5,944 bases of DNA, taken from the NCBI GenBank assembly GCA_021775655.1, contig JAJFHK010000304.1, positions 1 through 5,944 on the forward strand. The letters are read 5' to 3'. Made by a program: the position numbers and the translations under genes. Below, in pieces: positions 1 through 5,419 of the stretch. How positions within the stretch are numbered: position 1 is the first letter of the stretch; the number at the start of each line of letters is the position of its first letter. Source of the stretch: Filomicrobium sp. (GTDB taxonomy: Bacteria; Pseudomonadota; Alphaproteobacteria; Rhizobiales; Hyphomicrobiaceae). The notes beneath the pieces are model-generated. The model was not told the DNA's origin, did no database searches, and worked only from the letters and a program-made list of their open reading frames with translations.

Positions 1-2121
1 CGCATCTCATCGTTTTCTGAAAATACAGAATATTACGAAGCGCATGTTGAGAGCATCGAGGAAGAAGTCGGCGCCGAAGATGAGATCGAGGCACTCGCCC
101 GTTCTGCGGTTTCGCAATTCGAGCAGTATGTGAAGCTGAATAAGAAGATTTCGCCTGAAGTTCTCGGCACCATTTCGCAGATTGAGGACTACTCCAAACT
201 CGCTGACACCATTGCCTCGCATCTTGCAATCAAGATCGCCGACAAGCAGGAAGTGCTTGAGGTATTGACGATCTCGGACCGGCTTGAGCGCGTCTATACG
301 CTGATGGAAAGCGAAATCTCTGTTCTCCAGGTCGAAAAGAAGATCCGTTCACGCGTCAAGCGCCAGATGGAGAAGACCCAGCGCGAATACTATTTGAATG
401 AGCAGATGAAGGCCATTCAGAAGGAGTTGGGCGATACCGATGATCGTGACGACATCGTTGAGTTCGAAGAAAAGATTGAATCGACGAAGCTGTCGAAAGA
501 AGCCCGCGACAAGGCTCTTGCTGAGTTGAAGAAACTCAAACAGATGAGCCCGATGTCGGCGGAAGCGACCGTCGTTCGCAACTATCTTGACTGGATCCTG
601 TCGATCCCCTGGGGTGTCAAAGGCAAGGTTAAGAAGGATCTTGCAGAGGCCGAAAAGATTCTGGACGACGAGCACTTTGGACTCAAAAAGGTCAAGGAAC
701 GGATCCTCGAGTACCTTGCAGTTCAAAACCGCACAAACAAACTGAAGGGCCCGATCCTCTGCCTCGTTGGACCTCCCGGCGTTGGCAAGACGTCACTTGG
801 CAAGTCGATCGCAAATGCGACCGGCCGTGAATTCGTGCGCATGAGTCTGGGTGGTGTGCGCGATGAAGCTGAGATTCGCGGTCACCGCCGCACCTACATC
901 GGCTCGATGCCCGGTAAAGTCATCCAGTCGATGCGTAAAGGCAAAAAGAACAACCCTCTCTTCCTTCTCGACGAGATCGACAAAATGGGTTCCGACTTCC
1001 GTGGCGATCCAGCCGCAGCCCTGCTTGAGGTGTTGGATCCCGAGCAAAACTCGACGTTCAACGATCACTACCTTGAGGTCGACTACGACCTTTCGAATGT
1101 GATGTTTGTGACGACGGCCAACTCACTCAATATTCCCCCGGCCCTCTTGGACCGTATGGAGCTTATTCGCATTGCCGGTTACACGGAGGACGAAAAGCTT
1201 GAGATCGCCAAGCGGCATCTCATTCCCGTGCAACGTCAATCTCACGGGCTTGAGGACGGCGAATGGCAGATTGAGGACGAGGCGATTACTGAACTCATTC
1301 GCCGTTATACGCGCGAAGCCGGCGTTCGCTCGCTTGAGCGGGAACTCGCAAAGCTTGCCCGGAAAGCGGTGAAGGAAATCCTCACATCATCGAAGACTGC
1401 GATCACGGTGACCAAGGACAACATTGGCGATTATCTGGGTGTATGGAAGTACCGCTACGGCGAGGTCGAAGATGAAGACCAGATCGGTATCGTGACGGGT
1501 CTGGCCTGGACCGAAGTCGGAGGTGAACTCCTGACCATCGAAGGCATCAAGATGCCCGGCAAAGGCCGGATGTCGGTTACTGGCAACCTGCGCGACGTTA
1601 TGAAGGAATCGATCCAGGCAGCGAACGCTTACGTGCGCTCGCGTTCGATTGATTTCGGCATCAAGCCGCCGGTATTCGAGAAGGCCGACATTCACGTCCA
1701 TGTTCCTGAAGGTGCCACTCCCAAAGATGGACCTTCAGCTGGTGTTGGCATGATCACAGCAATTGTGTCGGTGCTGACTCAGATTCCGGTTCGCAAAGAT
1801 GTCGCCATGACCGGTGAGATAACACTGCGCGGTCGCGTACTTCCAATTGGCGGGCTCAAAGAGAAACTTCTTGCTGCATTGCGCGGTGGTATGAAGACGG
1901 TTCTCATTCCCGATGAAAACGTCAAGGATCTCGCCGAAATCTCCGACGAGGTGAAGGAAAAGTTGGAGATCATTCCAGTGGCCCGTGTCGAAGAGGTGCT
2001 AAAAGCGGCCCTCGTGCGGATGCCGGAGCCAGTAGAATGGGATGAAGCTGCTGAAGCCGCCGCAGCGGTGGCTTCAACCGACACCGACGACGTTGGCGAT
2101 GACCGGCCATTGGCGCACTGA
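1..2121 (+). CDS. lon: ATP-dependent protease La (Lon), 5'-truncated by the window edge
   Basis: Lon is a cytosolic AAA+ serine protease that unfolds and degrades misfolded and regulatory proteins. The reading frame is open from base 1; the GTG at 130 is an internal valine, not a start. 706 residues are visible. Matching Walker A and the catalytic serine to E. coli Lon suggests about 100 N-terminal residues are missing. Visible in order: end of the N-terminal/coiled-coil region with conserved [14 protein letters not shown] (about residue 131); Walker A GPPGVGKT (nt 769-792); Walker B FLLDEIDK (nt 961-984); sensor-2 region [14 protein letters not shown] (about nt 1315); then the protease domain with PKDGPSAG, whose Ser codon is 1735-1737. 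The partner lysine is the second K of GGLKEK (1864-1866), 43 residues on, the same spacing as S679/K722 in E. coli. All catalytic motifs are intact. The C-terminus is an Ala- and acid-rich tail beyond the conserved domain. It ends at TGA 2119-2121 and is followed by a terminator, so it is not co-transcribed with hupB by default. Confidence 0.98.
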   Translation, partial: RISSFSENTEYYEAHVESIEEEVGAEDEIEALARSAVSQFEQYVKLNKKISPEVLGTISQIEDYSKLADTIASHLAIKIADKQEVLEVLTISDRLERVYTLMESEISVLQVEKKIRSRVKRQMEKTQREYYLNEQMKAIQKELGDTDDRDDIVEFEEKIESTKLSKEARDKALAELKKLKQMSPMSAEATVVRNYLDWILSIPWGVKGKVKKDLAEAEKILDDEHFGLKKVKERILEYLAVQNRTNKLKGPILCLVGPPGVGKTSLGKSIANATGREFVRMSLGGVRDEAEIRGHRRTYIGSMPGKVIQSMRKGKKNNPLFLLDEIDKMGSDFRGDPAAALLEVLDPEQNSTFNDHYLEVDYDLSNVMFVTTANSLNIPPALLDRMELIRIAGYTEDEKLEIAKRHLIPVQRQSHGLEDGEWQIEDEAITELIRRYTREAGVRSLERELAKLARKAVKEILTSSKTAITVTKDNIGDYLGVWKYRYGEVEDEDQIGIVTGLAWTEVGGELLTIEGIKMPGKGRMSVTGNLRDVMKESIQAANAYVRSRSIDFGIKPPVFEKADIHVHVPEGATPKDGPSAGVGMITAIVSVLTQIPVRKDVAMTGEITLRGRVLPIGGLKEKLLAALRGGMKTVLIPDENVKDLAEISDEVKEKLEIIPVARVEEVLKAALVRMPEPVEWDEAAEAAAAVASTDTDDVGDDRPLAH

Positions 2122-2175
2122 TTCGCTCCAAAATCGGTTTCCCGGAATCGCCTGGGAGCCGTTAATCCGATGCTT

Positions 2176-2213
2176 TGGGCCCCTGCGATATCGTCGCGGG
2201 GGCCCATTTTTTG
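2176..2213 (+). terminator. Rho-independent terminator of lon
   Basis: A 12-bp GC-rich stem pairs 2177-2188 with 2194-2205 (one G-U pair), with a 5-nt loop and a run of six T at 2207-2212. T2176/A2206 can extend the stem. It starts 55 nt after the lon stop. Confidence 0.92.
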
Positions 2214-2272
2214 TGCAGAGCCGGCAACAATCCCCCGATTCTCCAGTGTTTTCGGGGCTTATAGAAGATTTA

Positions 2273-2340
2273 CCCCCTTGACGCCCCAATCATCAGGGGG
2301 TTCAGTCGGGGCCCCAACGACAGTTAAGGCCCCACCGACT
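2273..2340. repeat. Two GC-rich inverted repeats upstream of hupB
   Basis: First repeat: 2273-2281 pairs with 2293-2300 (CCCCCT, one bulged T, GA against TCAGGGGG). Second repeat: 2304-2313 (AGTCGGGGCC) pairs with 2328-2340 (GGCCCC, three bulged bases, GACT); the self-complementary GGGGCCCC at 2308-2315 lies inside it. Neither is followed by a T run, so neither looks like a terminator. A TTGACG at 2278-2283 lies in the first repeat and could be a -35 box, but the hexamer 17 bp on (TTCAGT) is poor. If transcription starts upstream they would fold in the leader; otherwise they are promoter-proximal DNA. Function unknown. Confidence 0.45.
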
Positions 2341-2368
2341 TGAAACGCCCGTGCCACGGGCGTGTGAT
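2340..2368 (+). promoter_or_regulatory. Putative sigma-70-type promoter of hupB with a palindrome in its spacer
   Basis: TTGAAA (2340-2345) and TGTGAT (2363-2368) are exactly 17 bp apart and match the consensus hexamers 5/6 and 4/6. Transcription would start near 2375, giving a leader of about 26 nt. The spacer is almost filled by an inverted repeat, ACGCCCG (2345-2351) and CGGGCGT (2357-2363) around TGCCA. In DNA this could be an operator; in a longer transcript it would be a hairpin. Start site not verified. Confidence 0.45.
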
Positions 2369-2400
2369 CGGGTAAGGCAAGGTCAAAGGACAGGACAAAG

Positions 2401-2673
2401 ATGAGCAAAAAAGATCTGGTCGATGCCATCGCCAAAGAGTGCGACATGACGAAGGAAAAGGCGAACACGGCGGTCGACGCAATGCTCGCCCACATCAAAT
2501 CAACGATGAAGAGGGGCGATGAAGTCCGCCTTCCGGATTTCGGAACTTTCAAGGTCACAAAGCGTGCCGCTCGCGAAGGGCGCAACCCGTTGACCGGCGA
2601 GACCATCAAGATCAAGGCGGCCAAGGTTGCCAAATTCACGCCCGCCAAGGGCCTGAAGGAACTCTTGAACTAA
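2401..2673 (+). CDS. hupB: DNA-binding protein HU (HU-beta type)
   Basis: 90 residues, the usual HU length. HU dimers bend and compact DNA in the nucleoid with little sequence preference. The N-terminal helical dimerisation part (residues 1-40) begins MSKKDLVDAIAKECDMTKEK. The core DFGTFKVTKRAAREGRNPLTGE (about 46-67) is the HU/IHF signature, including the DNA-intercalating proline at residue 63 in RNPLTG, followed by the basic arm and the final helix. It reads as HU rather than IHF because of the conserved MSKKDLVDAIA-type start and its place after lon, the common lon-hupB order. ATG 2401 is supported by AGGA at 2392-2395, 5 nt upstream. Terminators on both sides argue for its own transcript. 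In E. coli HU is a Lon substrate; whether that holds here is inference. Confidence 0.96.
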   Translation: MSKKDLVDAIAKECDMTKEKANTAVDAMLAHIKSTMKRGDEVRLPDFGTFKVTKRAAREGRNPLTGETIKIKAAKVAKFTPAKGLKELLN

Positions 2674-2680
2674 ACATTCC

Positions 2681-2715
2681 CGCGCCATCTCCTTCATAGG
2701 GATGGCGCGATTTTT
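2681..2715 (+). terminator. Rho-independent terminator of hupB
   Basis: CGCGCCATC (2681-2689) pairs perfectly with GATGGCGCG (2701-2709), and two more inner pairs are possible. Five T follow at 2711-2715. It begins 7 nt after the hupB stop. Confidence 0.92.
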
Positions 2716-2773
2716 CCGGCAACGTGTAAGTGAGTGGAATTTGGTGAAGTTCGGCGAGCTTCAGACTCGTGCG

Positions 2774-2801
2774 TTGGCAGCAATTCAAGGCTGCTTCAAA
2801 T
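2774..2801 (+). promoter_or_regulatory. Possible promoter of the H1-like gene
   Basis: TTGGCA (2774-2779) and TCAAAT (2796-2801) are 16 bp apart and match consensus 5/6 and 4/6. A small inverted repeat, GCAGC 2777-2781 with GCTGC 2790-2794, lies between the two boxes. The upstream terminator at 2681-2715 means a promoter is needed in this stretch, but this exact choice is tentative. Confidence 0.35.
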
Positions 2802-2838
2802 CGCTTGGTTTCCCAATTCAAATCAACGGACCAAGACT

Positions 2839-3078
2839 ATGGCCAAAGACGAAAAGACATCCAAAGCCGTTGCTTCAATTGCCAGCAAGGCAATGAAGGA
2901 CCCAAAGTCGGTAACGGCTGCTGAGATCAAGAAGCTGGCGGCTTCCGCACTGACGCAGGCGGCCGATAAGCCGAAAGCCGCCAAGAAGGCACCAGCCAAG
3001 AAGCCAGCAACGAAAAAGCCGGCTGCCAAGAAGCCCGCAGCGAAAAAGCTTGCGGCGAAAAAGACAAAGAAGAAGTAA
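2839..3078 (+). CDS. Histone H1-like lysine/alanine/proline-rich protein
   Basis: 79 residues in two parts. Residues 1-43 look weakly helical, with Ser/Ala/Lys and a SVTAAEIKKLAASALTQA segment. Residues 44-79 are a basic tail with 17 lysines in 36 positions and no acidic residue. KK pairs recur every five residues (49/50, 54/55, 59/60, 64/65, 69/70, 74/75), separated by Ala/Pro-rich triplets as in KKPAA, and the protein ends TKKK. This resembles histone H1 C-tails and bacterial H1-like proteins such as Chlamydia Hc1/Hc2, so nucleic-acid binding is inferred. An upstream in-frame ATG at 2734 would add 35 residues of unlike composition; I prefer ATG 2839, the MAKDEK start, which has GGA 8 nt upstream (weak ribosome site). 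The tail could instead be a ribosome- or RNA-binding tail. The gene sits directly after hupB but has its own terminator. No gene symbol assigned. Confidence 0.8.
   Translation: MAKDEKTSKAVASIASKAMKDPKSVTAAEIKKLAASALTQAADKPKAAKKAPAKKPATKKPAAKKPAAKKLAAKKTKKK
2983..3063 (+). repeat. Degenerate 15-nt repeat encoding the KK-xxx tail
   Basis: About five units of 15 nt, each starting AAGAAG or AAAAAG followed by three Ala/Pro/Thr/Leu codons, encode the five-residue period of the H1-like tail. Lysine codons vary between AAG and AAA and alanine codons also vary, so the protein period is better kept than the DNA repeat. Unit number could differ between strains. Confidence 0.75.
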
Positions 3079-3115
3079 GAGCCTACAGACTCTAGCTTTT
3101 GGGCTGAAGAGCCAG

Positions 3116-3150
3116 AAAAAAGAGGGGCATACCGCCCCTCTTTTGCTTTT
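3116..3150 (+). terminator. Rho-independent terminator of the H1-like gene
   Basis: AAAAGAGGGGC (3118-3128) pairs perfectly with GCCCCTCTTTT (3134-3144) around a 5-nt loop, followed by GCTTTT. The A run on the left arm would also give a T tract in the opposite direction, but no minus-strand gene needs it here. Confidence 0.9.
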
Positions 3151-3189
3151 GGAAGACAGCGCCGGCGGTCCGTCCAAGAAACAGCCCAA

Positions 3190-3218
3190 TTGACATTCTG
3201 CCCCTTGCGTCTTCGAAC
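3190..3218 (+). promoter_or_regulatory. Putative promoter of tRNA-Val
   Basis: A perfect TTGACA (3190-3195) stands 17 bp from TCGAAC (3213-3218), a weak -10 box (3/6). The -10 region lies in a near-palindrome: TGCGT (3206-3210) and ACGCA (3217-3221) around TTCGAA. The tRNA begins 32 nt downstream of the box. TCGAACG is shared with the tRNA-Asp upstream region. Confidence 0.5.
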
Positions 3219-3250
3219 GCACGCGACTAGAAGAACGATCCCTGGGGACA

Positions 3251-3325
3251 GGGCGGTTAGCTCAGTGGTAGAGCGCCTCGTTTACACCGAGGATGTCGGG
3301 AGTTCGACCCTCTCACCGCCCACCA
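3251..3325 (+). tRNA. tRNA-Val (anticodon UAC)
   Basis: Cloverleaf read by eye. Acceptor GGGCGGT (3251-3257) pairs fully with ACCGCCC (3315-3321). D arm TAGCTCAGTGGTAGAGC. Anticodon stem CCTCG/CGAGG around TTTACAC gives anticodon TAC. T arm GGGAG-TTCGACC-CTCTC with one G-U pair. Discriminator A3322 and encoded CCA 3323-3325. Length 75 nt, no variable-arm expansion. It reads GUA and, by wobble, other valine codons. No clear T-run terminator follows. I found no second copy of its 3' end in the window, so there is no sign of tRNA-targeted integration here. Confidence 0.97.
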
Positions 3326-3721
3326 TTGTTGTTTGGCGCTTCACACGTCAACACTGCGCAAGCTTGTGTCGAGCAGGATGCTCAGCGCTTCGCAGCATCC
3401 GCACCCTGACACTTCTCCGCTTCCGCGATGCCTGCGGGACTGACGTCACCAATTGATGTGATCTTTATTTCAGCAGACGAAGAAGCGCATTTTCCGGTGA
3501 CGCCTCGAAAGTCCAGCTATCGGTGGAGCATTCGGTCCTGCGTTCCTGCCGATGTTAAGTTTCTTGAAATCTACAAGTACGGCATTGATCCGATCACATG
3601 AAAATGGAGATACTTGCAGAGTAGCGATTCCAGCAATCTGACGTGCGCGCTGTCCGCACGTGAATGGTGGAGGATCGACAGCTCCAATTGCGAAGCACCA
3701 AATGCACCGCGCCGGTACAAA
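3326..3721. other. Intergenic stretch without a convincing gene
   Basis: Nearly 400 bp between tRNA-Val and the minus-strand membrane protein. The longest plausible plus-strand frame is 3428-3601 (ATG, 57 residues), which has no ribosome site and no family resemblance. Structures seen: CAAGCTTG at 3359-3366, a compound hairpin at 3366-3412, and a perfect 7-bp inverted repeat ACGTGCG (3641-3647) / CGCACGT (3655-3661). The last lies about 60 nt beyond the stop of the minus-strand gene and has no T run, so it is at best a doubtful terminator. The stretch may be a gene remnant or simply spacer. Confidence 0.5.
3366..3412. repeat. Compound stem-loop downstream of tRNA-Val
   Basis: Nested pairing: outer GTGTC (3366-3370) with GACAC (3408-3412), middle GGATGCT (3376-3382) with AGCATCC (3394-3400), inner GCG (3385-3387) with CGC (3391-3393). 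There is no T run after it. It could be a processing or decay-stabilising structure at the end of a tRNA read-through transcript, or an unrelated repeat. Confidence 0.5.
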
Positions 3722-3976
3722 TTAAATCCGTTTGGCCGCCTTCGCCATATACCAGGCGCCAATCATGGTTATGGCGCTGATGAGGGTCAACCCAATGCTG
3801 GCAAGCTTGAGCGACGCCACTGTCTCTTCTGGACAGCCTGCCTGACAAGGTCCGGCCTCTATCTCGAAAAACAGCACAGCACCCAGCGTGATCGACCCGA
3901 GCAGCACAATGAGCGCGAACGCCGAGATCATTTTGAAAAGAAACTCATAGGGCTTGTCAGGGACAAAGTATTGCAT
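3722..3976 (-). CDS. Small two-helix membrane protein of unknown function
   Basis: 84 residues beginning MQYFVPDKPYEFLFKM. Two hydrophobic segments, about 17-38 and 54-77, predict an inner-membrane hairpin. The short loop between them (about 39-53) carries GPCQAGCPE, with cysteines at 44 and 48 (C-x3-C). If the net charge of the ends (KPYEFLFK; AKAAKRI) follows the positive-inside rule, both termini face the cytoplasm and the cysteine loop the periplasm. The frame stays open 36 codons further upstream, but that part is Arg/Gly-rich and unlike a coding start. ATG at 3974-3976 has GGAG (3986-3989 on the complement) 9 nt upstream and is preferred. I do not recognise a family. It is divergent from the 70-residue gene at 4228, and no terminator with a T run is seen after it. 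Confidence 0.65.
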   Translation of the reverse strand: MQYFVPDKPYEFLFKMISAFALIVLLGSITLGAVLFFEIEAGPCQAGCPEETVASLKLASIGLTLISAITMIGAWYMAKAAKRI

Positions 3977-4227
3977 GCCAGGCGGCTCCGTTGGGTACTT
4001 TGAACAACGCGCGACCCTACCACAGGCGGTGCGATACGGCCCCCGACGATCAGCCCCACCTGTTCCCTGTGTTACTTCTCCCACAGGGCGAATCGGTTCA
4101 GGCTGCGTTCAAGTGGTTTCCACTAAAAATTAACACCAGTGGATAAGGCTTCATTGCCACTCCGGCCAAGCAGCGCGTTACGCGCATTATGCACTTGCGG
4201 CGGAGGCAACTGCGGAGAACTAGCAGC
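3977..4227. promoter_or_regulatory. Divergent intergenic region with several inverted repeats
   Basis: About 250 bp between two divergent small genes. Repeats seen: CCCTGTG (4065-4071) / CACAGGG (4082-4088); AGTGG (4112-4116) / CCACT (4120-4124); AGTGG (4138-4142) / CCACT (4157-4161); and GCGCG (4173-4177) / CGCGC (4181-4185). TTGCCA (4154-4159) resembles a -35 box for the plus-strand gene, but no good -10 box follows at the right distance. Promoters for both genes must lie here if the genes are real; I cannot fix them. Confidence 0.4.
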
Positions 4228-4440
4228 ATGACGGACGTGAAGGACACTTCAGCGAAATCGAATGAGCTGATCGAGGCATCTGAAAACCCTGATGTACCTG
4301 CCCTGGATGGCAGCGTTGATGCGCTTGTCGCCAATTTGCGCGCCGCCAAGGAGCAGTTGGCCGAATTGCTGGCAGGTGGCAATAAAATCACCGATGACTG
4401 CGACGGCAAGGCACCCGAAGTCGATCGGTCAGCAGCCTGA
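4228..4440 (+). CDS. Small acidic hypothetical protein
   Basis: 70 residues starting MTDVKDTSAKSNELIE. The middle, about residues 28-47 (GSVDALVANLRAAKEQLAEL), has leucines and alanines spaced as in an amphipathic helix or short coiled coil. Both ends are polar and rich in Asp/Glu. No signal peptide or membrane segment. The start is chosen because GGAGA (4214-4218) stands 9 nt upstream of ATG 4228; a more upstream ATG at 4189 adds 13 arginine-rich residues and lacks such a site. A minus-strand frame across the same bases (4098-4445) is the competitor, but it is serine-rich and low in coding character. I do not recognise a family. The gene ends 93 nt before tRNA-Asp and shows no strong terminator; a weak GC hairpin at 4505-4523 with TTT after it could serve. 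Confidence 0.55.
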   Translation: MTDVKDTSAKSNELIEASENPDVPALDGSVDALVANLRAAKEQLAELLAGGNKITDDCDGKAPEVDRSAA

Positions 4441-4460
4441 ACCACCCCCCATCTATCTCC

Positions 4461-4489
4461 TTGACTTGGTCCGCGATAACACGTAGATC
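4461..4489 (+). promoter_or_regulatory. Putative promoter of tRNA-Asp
   Basis: TTGACT (4461-4466) and TAGATC (4484-4489) are 17 bp apart. The -10 box is the left arm of an inverted repeat, CGTAGATC (4482-4489) with GGTCTACG (4494-4501, one G-T pair) around GAAC. Start expected near 4496, about 38 nt before the tRNA. The leader contains CGCGCC (4505-4510) / GGCGCG (4518-4523). Confidence 0.55.
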
Positions 4490-4533
4490 GAACGGTCTAC
4501 GAGGCGCGCCTGAAAAGGGCGCGTTTCCTCATT

Positions 4534-4610
<77 letters not shown>

Positions 4611-4712
4611 GTCCTATAGGCTGGCTGTGATCTGCAATCCCACAAATGCACATGCGCGCCAACTCTGCGGCCGGAGCTTCCTTGCGGGACAGCCCGTTGG
4701 CCCATGAGTCAT

Positions 4713-4743
4713 AAAAAAAGCGGCTGGGAGCTACCCCAGCCAC
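4713..4743 (-). terminator. Rho-independent terminator of the DUF1344-like gene
   Basis: On the minus strand GGCTGGG and CCCAGCC (4735-4741 and 4722-4728) form a 7-bp stem with a 6-nt loop, followed by seven T (complement of A4713-4719). It lies 30 nt after the stop of the minus-strand gene. In the plus direction no T run follows, so it is not an evident terminator for tRNA-Asp. Confidence 0.88.
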
Positions 4744-4772
4744 TCGTAGTCGTTCAAGCCAAGCTACAGCGA

Positions 4773-5033
4773 TTACTTGGTGATAACGATCTTTGAGATT
4801 TCGTATCCGTCCTCATTACCCGAAAACATGACGGAGACTTTAGCGCCAGCCTCAGGTGTGCCTTCGACTTCGACCTTTTCTTTTTCGAAAGCAAGAGTCG
4901 ACCCGTCGCTGAGCACTATATTGCCCTTTTCATCGACGGAACTGATGGTAGCGGTGAGGCTGTCCTGTGCCATTGCAGGAAGGGCAATGAAGAGGCCGGC
5001 GACAGTTAAAGCGGCAAAAGACGATTTGCGCAT
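4773..5033 (-). CDS. Secreted small protein, DUF1344-like
   Basis: 86 residues. A Sec signal peptide is clear: basic MRKSS, hydrophobic core about residues 6-19, and an A-M-A motif with cleavage expected after residue 22, leaving about 64 residues in the periplasm. The mature part starts QDSLTATISSVDEKGNIVLSDG and alternates polar and hydrophobic residues with turns (DEKGN, SDGS, GNEDG), as in a small beta barrel. Size, export signal and the TATISSVDEKGNIVLSDGS pattern resemble DUF1344 proteins of rhizobia, whose function is unknown. No cysteines and no catalytic motif. ATG at 5031-5033 has only a weak GAG 8 nt upstream. It is monocistronic by its flanks: a terminator at 4713-4743 and a non-coding region with a perfect inverted repeat (5073-5092) upstream. 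Confidence 0.82.
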   Translation of the reverse strand: MRKSSFAALTVAGLFIALPAMAQDSLTATISSVDEKGNIVLSDGSTLAFEKEKVEVEGTPEAGAKVSVMFSGNEDGYEISKIVITK

Positions 5034-5419
5034 GTCAGTAGCTCAAGGGAGAAGGTGTCATTCTGTCAGAGGCCTCGAAACCAATTTCGAGGATGATTAG
5101 CCTGTTGCGGGCAAGTCTCCCAACTTGTCACCATCCTGGCTGAGCCAGCAAATGGTGAGCCGGATGCAGGTTAAAAGTGCGGCATTTTGGCTTTTTGAAC
5201 CGTACCGATGAGCCGGACGTACACCGGCCTCTTTTGGCAATCGCCAAAATTGGGAGTAGGACGCTGACATCCCCACTAAAAGGCGAAATGCCGGACGGTT
5301 TACCTGGGCGGAATTGCGTGTTCTTTTCGAACACTGTAGAGCCCTAGAAGCTCCTCGCGCCCTGAGTTAGATTAAGCGCCGTCCTAGGAACAAGACGTTA
5401 GCGATAAGCGATCCGTGAA
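5034..5419. other. Divergent intergenic region between the DUF1344-like gene and nuoA
   Basis: About 386 bp with no credible gene; a minus-strand frame at 5128-5334 (68 residues) lacks a ribosome site and family features. It must hold the nuo promoter and that of the minus-strand gene, but I cannot place either with confidence. Inverted repeats: 5073-5092; TCACCAT (5128-5134) / ATGGTGA (5152-5158) with inner CTGGC/GCCAG; TTTTGGC (5232-5238) / GCCAAAA (5243-5249); GTGTTC (5318-5323) / GAACAC (5329-5334). GCCGG-7-CCGGC near 5211-5228, followed by CTCTTTT, is weakly terminator-like but has no gene to end. Confidence 0.5.
5073..5092. repeat. Perfect inverted repeat upstream of the DUF1344-like gene
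   Basis: CCTCGAAA (5073-5080) and TTTCGAGG (5085-5092) are perfect 8-bp arms around CCAA. It lies about 40 nt before the minus-strand start codon and has no T run on either side, so an operator or a leader hairpin is more likely than a terminator. Confidence 0.6.

Noticed and set aside
349..726. Open frame of 125 codons on the minus strand inside lon (others at 793-1068, 1387-1701, 1779-2207)
   Set aside because: All lie antisense to an intact, motif-complete Lon and show no family features; they are by-products of its codon use.
2734..2838. 35-residue N-terminal extension of the H1-like protein from an upstream in-frame ATG
   Set aside because: Its composition is unlike the rest and a MAKDEK start with an upstream GGA fits better; it also covers the likely promoter.
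3190..3456. Plus-strand open frame of 88 codons
   Set aside because: It runs through the whole tRNA-Val gene and has no ribosome site.
3428..3601. Plus-strand open frame of 57 codons, flanked by an 8-bp inverted repeat ATGTGATC (3456-3463) / GATCACAT (3592-3599)
   Set aside because: No ribosome site, no recognised family, and 8-bp repeats at this distance are expected by chance in a window this size.
3614..4003. Plus-strand open frame of 129 codons opposite the membrane protein
   Set aside because: Arg/His/Cys-rich with no domain, whereas the minus strand gives two clean hydrophobic helices and a ribosome site.
4098..4445. Minus-strand open frame of 115 codons opposite the 70-residue protein
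   Set aside because: Serine-rich with no family features; the plus strand has the better ribosome site and codon pattern.
5128..5334. Minus-strand open frame of 68 codons upstream of nuoA
   Set aside because: It overlaps several inverted repeats, lacks a ribosome site and resembles nothing recognisable.
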